Origin: Candidatus Scalindua rubra
GTDB taxonomy: Bacteria; Planctomycetota; Brocadiia; Brocadiales; Scalinduaceae
NCBI GenBank assembly: GCA_001723765.1
Contig: MAYW01000013.1
Coordinates: 1-50,189, forward strand
Direction: 5' to 3'
DNA length: 50,189 nt
This document shows positions 18,695 to 27,893 of this stretch, in pieces. Within the stretch, counting starts at the first letter, position 1, and the number at the start of each line of letters is the position of its first letter. Position numbers and translations under genes: made by a program. A model generated the notes under the pieces. That model searched no databases. It was not told the origin of the DNA and saw only the letters and a program-made list of their open reading frames with translations.

Positions 18695-19453
18695 TTGATG
18701 AAGGTAAGTTTATATACTGTGCTGATATTGGCTTTGGGAATTATCTCATGTACGGTCTACCAAAAGAGCTCGGTAGTCCCTCCACTGACCATCCCGGGTG
18801 CCAAATATGTGAAAATAAGGAAATGTAAGCCATGCCACAGAAAACGTGTTGAGTCTTTTGAAAGTACCACTCATGCCCGTATAGCTGTCAAAGGTATGGA
18901 GAAGGAAGGATTGGGTTGTGGTATGTGCCATGGTCCAGGAAGCCTACATACGGAAAAGAAGTATGAACCAAACCTGATTATCAATCCACGTAAGAATCCT
19001 GAGATATGCTTTCGCTGTCACTTAGATAAAAAGGCGGAATTTAGGTTGCAATATCACCATCCAGTACTTGAAGGAAGGGTGGCTTGTGCCGACTGCCATG
19101 ACTCCCATGGTTCGGAATCTAGATCATGGACGTTAACTTCGTTTTCTGACACAAGCGAAGTTTGCTTTATATGTCATCCAGAGCAGAGGGGACCATTTGT
19201 TTTCGAGCACGAGGCGATGAGAGAAGGATGCACGATTTGTCATAAGGTACATGGTTCTGTAAACGACAACCTCCTTATTGCAAGGGGTTCTAATCTTTGC
19301 CTTCGATGCCACTTTCAGACTCAAACCGACTCCACAAGGTTTCTAATAGGGGATTTTAATCATACGACAGGAATACCAAGAGGCTCCTGTTTCAGTGCGG
19401 CATGCCATACAGCCGTACACGGCTCTAATTTTGATGACCATTTAAGGTATTAG
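18695..19453 (+). CDS. Octahaem c-type cytochrome lipoprotein, DmsE/MtrA-like
   Basis: A 252-residue multihaem lipoprotein. The signal peptide ends in GIISC (Cys19). Seven CxxCH sites are seen (44, 75, 105, 131, 157, 179, 202), and an eighth site has the expanded form CFSAACH (CX4CH, 232). The layout is like DmsE/MtrA periplasmic cytochromes that plug an outer-membrane barrel, though those usually have ten haems. AAAGGAGGT lies upstream; start is TTG at 18695 or ATG at 18698. It is followed 7 bases after its stop by the MtrB-like barrel gene, the expected partner. Confidence 0.85.
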   Translation: MMKVSLYTVLILALGIISCTVYQKSSVVPPLTIPGAKYVKIRKCKPCHRKRVESFESTTHARIAVKGMEKEGLGCGMCHGPGSLHTEKKYEPNLIINPRKNPEICFRCHLDKKAEFRLQYHHPVLEGRVACADCHDSHGSESRSWTLTSFSDTSEVCFICHPEQRGPFVFEHEAMREGCTICHKVHGSVNDNLLIARGSNLCLRCHFQTQTDSTRFLIGDFNHTTGIPRGSCFSAACHTAVHGSNFDDHLRY

Positions 19454-19460
19454 AATTTCA

Positions 19461-21489
19461 ATGTATAAATACCTTGCAACGATTTTCGGAGGAATAATCC
19501 TTGCCTCTCTTGGATTTTTACATACATCTATAGTATCAGCGGAACAGCCTCCCGCTTACTTCTCTACCTCTTTTTATGGAGGAGATATCGCCAAGAGCAG
19601 GGATGATGAAAAATTCAGCGAGGACTTGCAGCTAAAGGACGATTCTTTTATTGGCGGTCTTGAGCATTTAAAGCTGCGTTATCCTCTAAAAGAAGGCTGG
19701 CTTCTTAAATCAGAGATAAAAACCCTGCCGGGCCAGAGAGGCCACGATTTGAGATTAGAGGTATCCAAAGATGATCTGTTTTATGCCCGCCTGCACTATA
19801 AAAGATTTCCGCACTATTATGATGATAGCGGGGGTGTCTATAAGAACTTTGTCACGCCTTTTTTTTGTAATTCCTGAAGAACCTGGCACTGACAGGAAGA
19901 ATCTCCTTGTGGAGCTTGGTCTAACGCTTCCGGATATTCCCATCTTTACATTCAGTTATGAGAAAAAGATGAGAGACGGAGATATCTCTTCTCTTACCTG
20001 GGGTCAGGCCACTGAAGGTGTTAGCCGTAAGATTGTGCCTACTATAAAAGAGGTTAATGACGATGTGAATATTATTAGGGTAGGAGCTAAATACAAACAT
20101 GATATTGCGAATATAGAAGTAGAACAACGGTGGGAATTCACTGACCTGGAAACGGTGAGGACAGAGAAAAACTTTACCAATGGCCTCCCAAACACAAATG
20201 ATGCCAGGGTTGTTGATGAAAAAGATACTTTTTATGAATCTTCACAAACTACGGTGAAGATAGACAAGCGTATAAATAAAAAGTTAAGCCTCTCAGGAGG
20301 CTACAGGTATACCAAAGTTGACAATGACTCTGAACAACGTGTTCAAACCTTTACACCTGCTGGTGCAGTCAGTTTGAGTGGAGGAAACAGGAATTGGTTT
20401 GATCCAAATTCAGATAGTGATGTCATCTCGCATTTATGGAACCTCAATCTCTTGGCAAAACCCCTGAAAGATCTTACCGTCCAGGGCTTTTTCAGATTAA
20501 AAAATATTCACAGAGATAGTGTTTCTACCTGGTCTGATAATAGAACAACCGGGGTGCAAGAACATGATATTACGGCAAGAACTAATAATACAACCTTTGG
20601 CGAGGCAATCAGGATCACTTATAAGCGGATACCACGTATTGCACCCTACTTTGAGGCCGGGTGGCAGCAGGGAGATATTGAAATAAAGGAAAAGGAAAGT
20701 CTGAGTGGCTTTTTTCAGAGGGACACTGACAGGGATTATGATAAACAGACATATACGATGGGTCTGAGCTTTTATCCTTTCAAAAGGGTTAGCGGTTCCA
20801 TTCAATATCGTAAGGAATTGAAGAAAAACGAATACGATGATGAGCTTGACACTGAGAGCGCTACAGGAATTGTCCCTGGAGGATTCCCCGCATTCATTGA
20901 TAAACAGTATATCGATACTGACGTTTATACAACCAGGCTAACGGCACATCCCATAAGCTCAGTTTCAACTACATTTCGGTATGAATACCGGGCCCAGGAA
21001 ATAGATTCAAAGATGGAAGGTTTAGGCAGAGAGCTGGCTCATGTTGATATACAAACTTTCAGCGGCAGCGTTACTATTACGCCATTCAGCAATCTCTTCA
21101 TCACCAGCATGGTAATGCACCAAAACCTTCGAGTAAAAACAAGAGCCAGAAATGATCAAGCGGCACCAACACGACCTTTTGAAGGTGATTCTACTACCTT
21201 TGTAAACACCGCCATATTCGCCTTGAATGAAAAGACAGAGTTCTCTGCAGACTATCAGGCATCCCTAACAGACAACTATGATGAAAATAATATTAATGAT
21301 TTGGGCCTGCCACTGGAGCATGACTATACGATGCAGGCATTAACCCTCGGAGCAAAGTACAAGATAAGAAAAAATATGACTTTGTGGAGCAGATATAGTT
21401 TATACGATTATGATGAATCCCATATCGCAGACATAGACGATTATACAGAACATCTCTTTGCAATAGGCGGAGAAATAAGGTTCCGTTAG
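19461..21489 (+). pseudogene. MtrB/PioB-like outer-membrane beta-barrel, frameshifted in a T8 tract
   Basis: Two overlapping frames encode one barrel of about 675 residues. The first (19461-19877) has a signal peptide (MYKYLATIFGGIILASLGFL) and beta-strand-rich sequence to VYKNFVTPFF; the second continues with VIPEEPGTDRKNLLVELGL to a C-terminal strand ending GGEIRFR*, with a terminal aromatic as in barrel proteins. The frames join at a run of eight T at 19859-19866; seven T would give one frame. It could be a sequencing error, a phase-variable tract or a true break. Repeated short strands with alternating polarity fit the MtrB/PioB family, which holds a periplasmic multihaem cytochrome across the outer membrane. 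Confidence 0.78.
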
Positions 21490-21493
21490 TATT

Positions 21494-21760
21494 CTAACAC
21501 AAATCAAGTCTTATAAATGAACTGCGAAAGACCCCTTCCTTTACAAAATGCTGGATAAATGCTGCTTCTACCCCAGCATGTTTACTTCTCTCAATCTTTT
21601 TTGTAAGCAACACGGCGTTCGTAATACTGAATATTGCATAGTATGCTCTATTTACTGCATCTCTATACCGCTTTAGATCGAGCAGCTCTTTTGCTGTTTC
21701 TAAATCCTCAATAGAACTTTCTATTCGGACCTTAATAAGGATTCTGGTATTTTCGTCCAT
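21494..21760 (-). CDS. HEPN-domain protein, C-terminally shortened
   Basis: An 88-residue HEPN-type protein: helices EDLETAKELLDLKRYRDAVN and RAYYAIFSITNAVLL match the family, whose full members are about 120-130 residues and often pair with a nucleotidyltransferase antitoxin. Here the C-terminus is cut short, the usual histidine after AYYAxF is replaced by Ser, and no partner gene is adjacent. It is convergent with the barrel gene, with stops 4 bases apart. Probably an inactive remnant. Confidence 0.65.
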   Translation of the reverse strand: MDENTRILIKVRIESSIEDLETAKELLDLKRYRDAVNRAYYAIFSITNAVLLTKKIERSKHAGVEAAFIQHFVKEGVFRSSFIRLDLC

Positions 21761-21777
21761 AAATCTATTCCATTGGC

Positions 21778-22050
21778 TTAATGAATCTTGTATTCTACAA
21801 TGCTTTCGGCTTTTTTTATATTGTCTACAAAGATAATTTCTTTGTTAATCAGCGGCAAGATTACGGCATCATAATTTATTTTTCCATGATTTTCTTTAGT
21901 ACTGCGGTTACTTTCCCTTAATGCAAGCATAACGAGGATAAGGGCAAATACTGCAATATACCCACCACAAATGTAATTGGATATTAAAGTCCAATCCTGT
22001 GAATTGATGATTTCAAATTCAACAACTCCATTTTTATTTGTAATTTGCCT
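21778..22050 (-). pseudogene. C-terminal remnant of a third Lon-like membrane protein
   Basis: The readable part (ITNKNGVVEFEIINSQDWTL, then the second transmembrane segment and the tail ending KKAESIVEYKIH) is nearly the same as the last 90 residues of the protein at 9375-10526. Similarity stops exactly at a REP-type palindrome at 22046-22078, so the rest was probably lost by recombination there. No start codon of its own. Confidence 0.8.
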
Positions 22051-22737
22051 GCCCGACAAAGTCTTTCAAGCGAGGGCACGGATAAAAGTCTTAATAAGTA
22101 ACTGGAAATTTGAAACTCGAAACTGGATACTCAATATTCGAAATTTTTTCGTGACCCGCAAAGATGGAAAGCTAAAGCTATCCGCTACATTTTTTGCGGA
22201 CGGTTCTGCTGCGCTGTGATTATATACCCTTCGTTAGTGCTATGAATTCAGCAGATACCTTTTCTGTTAACCAGACTCAAGAACTTACTGATTTTGATGA
22301 GTTTTTTGTTCATCTTTCCTTATATCTTTACATAGTAAATAGTTTAAAAACCAATGCCCGACACTGGGTTTACCTCCCTGCCCGACAAATGGCAGGCGGG
22401 CCTTTCGGGAGGATTCCAGTACTGCGTCCTCCTTCGCTGGACTCCTTGCGAAAGCAAGGTTACTCCCCATGATGCGGCGTTGAAATTGAACTTAGCGCTT
22501 CGGGAGAACTCCGATCCCCAACTGTAGCGGAGGTCTTTGGCAATTCGGAGAATTGCACGTCCTCCACACACCATGGGATTAAACCCAATTTAAATATTCA
22601 TCTAACCATCTTTGCTAGCTATACCATGGACGTGGCAACCTGAAGGTTGCCGCTACGGGTGTAATTAAAATGAAAGGCTAAGGCCTTAACTCCCAAAGAC
22701 TTAAAATGGAAATTCCTATACATAAATTAAAAGGATA
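22051..22737. repeat. Repeat-rich intergenic region
   Basis: About 690 bases with no convincing gene. It contains REP-type palindromes (22046-22078; cctgcccgac...ggcaggcggg near 22376-22400), the ctttcgggaggattccag / actccttgcgaaagcaagg inverted motif, and gcaacctgaaggttgc near 22637. Apparent open frames here run through repeats and are rejected. Confidence 0.6.
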
Positions 22738-23865
22738 TTAGAGATGGTGTTGTACAATGTTTATGGCAATACTCAAGTTATCAACGAAAAAGATTTTCAC
22801 CTTTCTATTGTCAATTCTAATTCTTACGATTTTAAAATCCCACTTGTTCGGACCGTTACCAGGACTGTCGGGTGGATCGGCAGGTGGATAGTATTTATAT
22901 GTTAATAATATACCTATAGTAATATATATACAACACGTAATAATAACCCAAATGTCAGATTTAATATTTTCAACTTCAGTAGTCACTCCTACATTTTTAA
23001 ATACGACTTTACCTTGTTTTGCTTTTGATGCAAATTGTACAGGAGGATGTAGGAACCCTCTATCTATGAGCATTTCACTCACCTTTTCGGGATATTTAAT
23101 AGGTAATTTTATGGTAATCTGTGGAATTCCAGTCCACAAAGATACAATTGAATCCCAGTAAAATAACTTTAATGGAACAATAATTGTAGATAAGACCCAA
23201 ATTACGAAAGCAATCACAGTAAATCTGTTTTTAGTTATCAAAGACCATATTCTTTTGGGGTCTGGGTAACGAGGTTTTTGATTGTCAAAATGATCTTTAA
23301 CTTCGTTTGTATTATCTTTGTTTTCAATCGTTTCCAACACCCCATCTTTTTTCTTTGCATCAATCCATTTAATTGCCTCCGTCTTATTACCAGATGGGAT
23401 CATGATGAATCTTATGCTATGGTCAATAACAAAATTATTAACTTCATCATCATGATAACCAAATAATGCTGCTCTGAGTTTTTCGTTGATGCCATCTATC
23501 TTAACAATATTACCAACATTATTTACTTCACCAGTAAGGCACCACTCTTTCCATTTAATTATACCATCTACTTCCTCTTCCCATCTTTCTCTCCAACTGC
23601 AACATGCTTGAATGCCTATTGCTATTGAAAGACTCATGGAATCAAAACTATCAACGACATCACCATCTTTCAAGCCTGGATCTATTGTAAAATTTCTCTC
23701 TTGTATTTCTAAAGCGCCTAAATCCCTTTCAGTTATCGTTATTAAATCATCTTTAAAGGTTCTGGGGATAATGTGTATATCATTGTCTTCATTTTGATAT
23801 ACAGTAATAATTTTCACACATCCGTCTCCGTTCCCTATTACCATCAATGCTTTAACCCGTATCAT
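22738..23865 (-). CDS. Membrane-anchored Lon-like (S16-type) protease domain protein, copy 2
   Basis: 375 residues, paralogue of the protein at 9375-10526. FDSMSLSIAIGIQ aligns with the Lon serine loop (Ser76), and CLTGEVNNVGNIVKIDGINE then KLRAA carries Lys129. The Ser-Lys spacing is 53, against 52 in copy 1. One transmembrane segment lies at about 210-235 and another near 310-335, with a loop of about 75-90 residues between. The loop and tail are less conserved than the protease-like half, which may mean a different signal. It follows the small helical gene (23997-24296) as in copy 1. Confidence 0.65.
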   Translation of the reverse strand: MIRVKALMVIGNGDGCVKIITVYQNEDNDIHIIPRTFKDDLITITERDLGALEIQERNFTIDPGLKDGDVVDSFDSMSLSIAIGIQACCSWRERWEEEVDGIIKWKEWCLTGEVNNVGNIVKIDGINEKLRAALFGYHDDEVNNFVIDHSIRFIMIPSGNKTEAIKWIDAKKKDGVLETIENKDNTNEVKDHFDNQKPRYPDPKRIWSLITKNRFTVIAFVIWVLSTIIVPLKLFYWDSIVSLWTGIPQITIKLPIKYPEKVSEMLIDRGFLHPPVQFASKAKQGKVVFKNVGVTTEVENIKSDIWVIITCCIYITIGILLTYKYYPPADPPDSPGNGPNKWDFKIVRIRIDNRKVKIFFVDNLSIAINIVQHHL

Positions 23866-23996
23866 AAGTGTAAAATCCTTTTCAGTTATTCATCTTCCAT
23901 TTCTAAACGTATCTTAAATAACGCTCATTTTTATATCAGGATGTAGATAATCCTAAGACTTCTTTAACATCTCTCATTTGTTTTTCAAGACATGCA

Positions 23997-24296
23997 TTAC
24001 TTTGACGAAGTATAAATTTTCCTGAGATAATCTGATAGTTCATTCCAGACTTTCTTTTGTTTTTCATCTGCAAATTTCATATTGTAGAAATAAAGATCAA
24101 GTTCTGTCATACATTCAATGGCAAGTTTTTCTGACAGTGACTTTGCTACCGCATACGACGGTTTTCCTTTATCAAAACTGCAAAGGGTTTCAAAAAGATC
24201 CAAAGCCTTACTATTCAATTTTACAATAGGTTCTCTTTCTTTCCTGGCTTTCTTTACAACTTCTAACTTCTTTTTGATTTCTTCAAGATTTATCAT
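23997..24296 (-). CDS. Small helical protein preceding the Lon-like gene, copy 2
   Basis: 99 residues, MINLEEIKKKLEVVKKARKE ... YAVAKSLSEKLAIECMTELD ... YLRKIYTS. It aligns with the protein at 10481-10774 along its length (shared NLEEI, KKARKE, AxKSLSxxLA, LRxIY). All-alpha, charged, no recognised family. The conserved position before the Lon-like gene in both cassettes is the only functional hint. Confidence 0.7.
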   Translation of the reverse strand: MINLEEIKKKLEVVKKARKEREPIVKLNSKALDLFETLCSFDKGKPSYAVAKSLSEKLAIECMTELDLYFYNMKFADEKQKKVWNELSDYLRKIYTSSK

Positions 24297-24552
24297 ACCT
24301 TCAACTCCTTTTCCACTTATTTCGTCATAAAGCTAAATTGAGCGATTTTATTTTGGATGTTATTGTAGCCACAGGCTTTAGCCTGTGTTCCTTATCATTT
24401 GATAGGTTTGTGAGAATTTTATGTAAGTTGCGCAACCTAAAGGTTGCGGCTACAAAAATCGCTTAAATTTGGAGCAGAGTTTGCAAAATTTTAAGGTGAT
24501 CTAAAGTGCCTAAGGTTAATAGACTAATTATTTTAAAAAATTCAAATTTCCT
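24297..24552. repeat. Intergenic palindromes acaggctttagcctgt and gcaacctaaaggttgc
   Basis: A 16-base perfect palindrome lies at 24371-24386 and a second, imperfect one near 24430-24446. They separate the anti-sigma gene from the small protein gene and resemble the dispersed families near 22637 and 33004. Confidence 0.55.
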
Positions 24553-25398
24553 CTACTTTAGATCATTTTTGTTCGCTTTTACCCTGTGTGGTCTTTGTTG
24601 GCTATAGCGCCTGAATTTTTCCGCCTTGATATACCTAATTTCGTCAGCTTTTACATTTTCCTTATTAATAATTGCCCTTCCATTCTCTAGTGCTACAACT
24701 TCAGCCTGTTCTACTTCTGTGCAAATCGTAATCCTTGCCTGTTTGAAATTCTCTTTGGTCAGGACACATATTATCACCTTTGGTATTGACTTATTAGTAT
24801 TAGGTTGAATAACTTCTATTTTAAAGTCCTTTACTCCCATTTTTCTATAATCTTTGCCAGAGCTTACATCAGAATCTTTAGTACTTTTAAAAGCAAAGCT
24901 AAATTGCGGAGCTATTCCAAACAATGCAATACCTTGTCTTGCTGCTTCTCGGATTAAGTCCACTGCCTCTTTATTGATTGATACAACCCTTGCTGGAAAA
25001 TTTTTTATAAACTCGTAAACGGTATTAATCCTGTCTATCAACTCTCCATTTTTTATCTTGTACAATACATTCTCGACAGCTATTGTATCTTTGAGGCAAG
25101 AGTCGCAGCCTGAAAGGTGTAAAAAGGGTTCCTTTCTTTCATTTCCATTGTATGCTTCATTATTGATAAATCTGCGTATCTCTTCATCTTTCAAGTGGGC
25201 AGAGAATCCATCTTCAACTAACTTCCTTGAGCGTTCGCCTACCTTCTTAATGCCTATCATTAATGCATCATTAAGGCCTAAGTTGTATGTACACTCATCA
25301 CACTCTGCCAGATGTTTTTCTATAGATTCATGCTCTTTACATTCAGGATTATCTAAATATTCAATAAGCTCTTGATGTGTTCTATGTTTTGTCTTCAT
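24553..25398 (-). CDS. Zinc-finger anti-sigma-like protein, copy 2
   Basis: About 281 residues, full-length paralogue of the protein at 16068-16853. Numbering the longer frame from 25419, the motifs are His36-Cys40-Cys43 (EKHLAECDEC) and His101-Cys105-Cys108 (LHLSGCDSC). The conserved core VDLIREAARQGIALFGIAP and the C-terminal KIEVIQPN/AIINKENVKADEIRYIK region are shared with copy 1. No membrane segment. The ATG at 25398 has AAAGGAG right upstream; the longer frame starts at 25419 with an ATGA overlap with the sigma stop. Either way it is tightly coupled to the sigma gene. Confidence 0.82.
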   Translation of the reverse strand: MKTKHRTHQELIEYLDNPECKEHESIEKHLAECDECTYNLGLNDALMIGIKKVGERSRKLVEDGFSAHLKDEEIRRFINNEAYNGNERKEPFLHLSGCDSCLKDTIAVENVLYKIKNGELIDRINTVYEFIKNFPARVVSINKEAVDLIREAARQGIALFGIAPQFSFAFKSTKDSDVSSGKDYRKMGVKDFKIEVIQPNTNKSIPKVIICVLTKENFKQARITICTEVEQAEVVALENGRAIINKENVKADEIRYIKAEKFRRYSQQRPHRVKANKNDLK

Positions 25399-25415
25399 TT
25401 TTTTCACTCCTTTCT

Positions 25416-26426
25416 TCATTCTATTTCTTTATAAAAGTCCTCAAAATTATCATCCAGAGTCCTTAAGACATCAAAGACAATACTATTAGATCTCTGAAAG
25501 ATTTTCTCTATTGCTTTTCTATATGTTTTGTTTTTTGATAATTTTTTAAGAGCATCATATTCTTTAAAAAGCATCAATCCTTTAAAAATTAATAACTTTT
25601 TGGTTGTATCATAACTTATTCTACTTTTGATATGATCTGGGAATGTAACCTCTGAAGGTAAATTTATTAATTTTTCTGTGAAACGAATGTACGGCTTCTT
25701 TAGCGAAAAAGATTCTATTTTTTTTTTCAACATATCCATATCATAATTATAACTTTTTCTTCTTATGATAGAAGTATGCTCTACATTAAATACCTTTTTT
25801 ATTTTTTTATTAGTACAATTCCTTAATTTTAATAATATATAGAGTCTTGCTGTGGAATGAAATTCAAGGATTGTCCAAATAACCACTTGTTTTAATTCCC
25901 GATATAAAAGAATTGTTTCTGGTGATGATTCTTTACCTTTGATAGTATCTACTATTGTGTCAGCCTCATCGTCATTAGTAAAAGCTGATTCATCTGTTGA
26001 AGTTTCTTTAATTTGGAATAGTTTTGGTGTATATTGTTCATAGACTTCTTCTAAAAGGAAACGGTTTAATCTTTTTATTTTCAATTTCTGACCAGGTTTT
26101 AGGCTCGAGAAATTCATATTCCGGTATTGTCTAGTTTCTTTTTCTAAATCCATAATATCTTGAGAAAAACTAATATTACTCTTCATTTTGCTCAATTCTT
26201 CAAAGAAATTAGGAATAGTTAACAGTTCGTTGAGTCTTTCTATAGTATTATCTTTAGATTCAAATGTTAAGTCATAATTATCAGCATTTATTGCTTGACA
26301 TAAACCTTTTTTAGTCATTGATGGTTTAAACTCATCATTACGAAAACTAGGATCAAAATCTATCCCCTCTTCTTTACTAATTGTAAAATTAATTCTTCTT
26401 TTTACAATATGATCAAAAAAAACCAT
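25416..26426 (-). CDS. Sigma-factor-like protein, copy 2 (main frame) with C-terminal extension
   Basis: 336 residues from the internal ATG. The part VVWTILEFHSTARLYILLKL ... KIKKVFNVEHTSIIRRKSYN matches region 4 of the sigma factor at 16931-17548, preceded by the same kind of acidic linker (DEADTIVDTIKGKESSPETI). It carries about 95 extra residues after region 4 (RFTEKLINLPSEVTFPDHIK to the end), absent from copy 1. Its true N-terminus lies upstream in another frame (see 26427-26670): an A7 tract at 26523-26529 separates them. Whether a full sigma is made is uncertain. Confidence 0.65.
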   Translation of the reverse strand: MVFFDHIVKRRINFTISKEEGIDFDPSFRNDEFKPSMTKKGLCQAINADNYDLTFESKDNTIERLNELLTIPNFFEELSKMKSNISFSQDIMDLEKETRQYRNMNFSSLKPGQKLKIKRLNRFLLEEVYEQYTPKLFQIKETSTDESAFTNDDEADTIVDTIKGKESSPETILLYRELKQVVIWTILEFHSTARLYILLKLRNCTNKKIKKVFNVEHTSIIRRKSYNYDMDMLKKKIESFSLKKPYIRFTEKLINLPSEVTFPDHIKSRISYDTTKKLLIFKGLMLFKEYDALKKLSKNKTYRKAIEKIFQRSNSIVFDVLRTLDDNFEDFYKEIE

Positions 26427-26670
26427 GTATGGTCTTGTACCAAGTTTCCATTCATTACATAATGCAATAAAAGCTATGCTTATGACTAATTCTAGATAGT
26501 TGTTAATATAATACTTATATTCTTTTTTTATAAATATCTGATCTCTGTTTTAGTATATTTCTTGCTGAACCTTCTATGATGTTATCAAATTCCCTACGAG
26601 CTATTTCAGATGATGGATCATTCCTGTCGTTAATAATTCTTCGTATTTTAATAAAGTTTTCATTATTATT
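26427..26670 (-). pseudogene. Out-of-frame N-terminal part of sigma copy 2
   Basis: Two frames here complete the sigma gene. Upstream of the A7 tract the sequence reads IRRIINDRNDPSSEIARREF ... KQRSDIYKK, which matches the N-terminus of copy 1 (LQKIIKRGGPEAEDAARRFC). After a one-base shift it reads EYKYYINNYLELVISIAFIA, then into MVFFDHIVKRRINF of the main frame, matching sigma region 2. A single indel in the A run would restore one frame, though no ATG is seen at its head. Confidence 0.6.
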
Positions 26671-26674
26671 TATA

Positions 26675-26950
26675 TTAACAATAATATTCTTTTTTTATAT
26701 CACTCCAGAAATAACACATGTACCCTTCTTTTAAAGGTTTCCGTTTATCGCACAATGCCTTAAAAGCTGTGTGTATCCCATCACTTAGATACATTTGACA
26801 ATAATACCCGTCTGGTTTGTTATACTCAAATTCTCCAGATTTTAAAATCGTTTCTACCTTACCTTCTATAAAATCACAAAATTCTTTTTTAGCCTTGTCA
26901 GCCGCTGGTCCACCACCTCTGATTTTTCCTCGCAATTCTTCAAAATCCAT
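26675..26950 (-). pseudogene. Truncated sigma region-2 paralogue
   Basis: 91 residues, MDFEELRGKIRGGGPAADKA ... KKEFCDFIEGKVETIL ... YMCYFWSDIKKEYYC. It matches the first half of the sigma factor at 16931-17548 (RGGGPAADxAxxxFCD, then the YFKVYLWRYVKERV position) and stops before the linker and region 4. It lies immediately upstream of another sigma N-terminus, so region 2 is present twice in tandem. It has its own ATG; a short product that binds core polymerase cannot be excluded. Confidence 0.6.
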
Positions 26951-27330
26951 ATAGAGCCTCTATTATTTTACAAATATAGATATCTTATCTATACCATCTG
27001 CATTACCGAGCACATTTACCCTGACAGAAGGAGAATCCTTTTAAAGTTTCGTACTGGTTGAAGAAAGGAAAAGATTACATTTTACACCCGTTGATCTTTT
27101 TATAAAGCTTTTTGTTGTTTTTTGCCGCTGATCATGTGTAATTAAAATACCCTTTCTATTTTAAGGCAGAGTACAACTCGTCTTCTGTTTATATTATCAC
27201 GATAAAAACTATTACTACTGCAAAAAAATTTATGCAGTATCTTTTATTTTCCAATCGATATTAGCAGTATGAGGTTTGATAAACAAATTTTTTATAACCA
27301 AAAAATGTCATTAAAGGAGGTTATACCAAA
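26951..27330. other. AT-rich intergenic region between divergent units
   Basis: About 380 bases between the minus-strand sigma set and the plus-strand envelope region. No gene, repeat or certain promoter is visible apart from the ribosome-binding site at 27315-27321. Confidence 0.5.
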
Positions 27331-27555
27331 ATGCAAAAAAATAAACAAAGTACTGTATCACTTTATAAAACCTCATTAACCCTGATGGAACTTTTAACAA
27401 TCTTTGAGAAAGAGTCAGAAAGGATTTGCAGGCTACCAGTTGATTCCAGGTTGGTTGCAATAAGTGCATTGTTAGATTTTTTAAAGCAGAATGGTAATTC
27501 GGTAAGGATCGTTCATTCCGTAAGAAAAAATATTTTTTCATGCACCAAAAGGTAA
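27331..27555 (+). CDS. Small helical protein of unknown function
   Basis: 74 residues, MQKNKQSTVSLYKTSLTLME ... FLKQNGNSVRIVHSV. AAAGGAGG lies upstream of the ATG, which is why this frame is preferred over an antisense one of similar length. Mostly alpha-helical, no signal peptide, no recognised family. First gene of the plus-strand stretch that leads to the TPR lipoprotein. Confidence 0.55.
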   Translation: MQKNKQSTVSLYKTSLTLMELLTIFEKESERICRLPVDSRLVAISALLDFLKQNGNSVRIVHSVRKNIFSCTKR

Positions 27556-27893
27556 ACCTCATCTGATTAGTAAATTAGTGGCAGGGGAAAATACGATTTG
27601 TCATATGGCTTCGCCGTCATTAGTAACAAAGGTATTGAATAATAAGGAGTTCTTTTGAGTTCTAAACCAGTAGCAACCTCTCTGAGTCGTAGACCGTTTG
27701 AACTAAGATCAAACACTCTTAAAAGTAAGGCCGCTTAGGAAGGCAGGAATTGCAGGAAGGAAGAAAAGAAGCAAAGAATTTGTTTTCTAAAGGTTTTTTC
27801 CTGAATTTCCTGTTTTCCTTAGCGGGTACTAATTTAGCTATTCTTAAGAAGGTTATTTATTTTTAAATCTTTTTTTAGAATTGGAGGTGAAAC
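27556..27893. other. Intergenic, no gene seen
   Basis: Holds a 'ggaaggcaggaattgcaggaaggaa' type direct-repeat stretch near 27735-27765 that recurs near 30860-31030. Nothing coding is supported. Confidence 0.45.

Noticed and set aside
22194..22574. Short open frames on both strands
   Set aside because: They are built from REP and ggattcc repeats.
9375..26950. A CRISPR-linked Calp system
   Set aside because: The logic is similar, but there is no SAVED domain, no cas gene and no CRISPR array in the window.
27311..27562. An 83-residue minus-strand frame
   Set aside because: The opposite plus-strand frame has a strong ribosome-binding site and more plausible composition.
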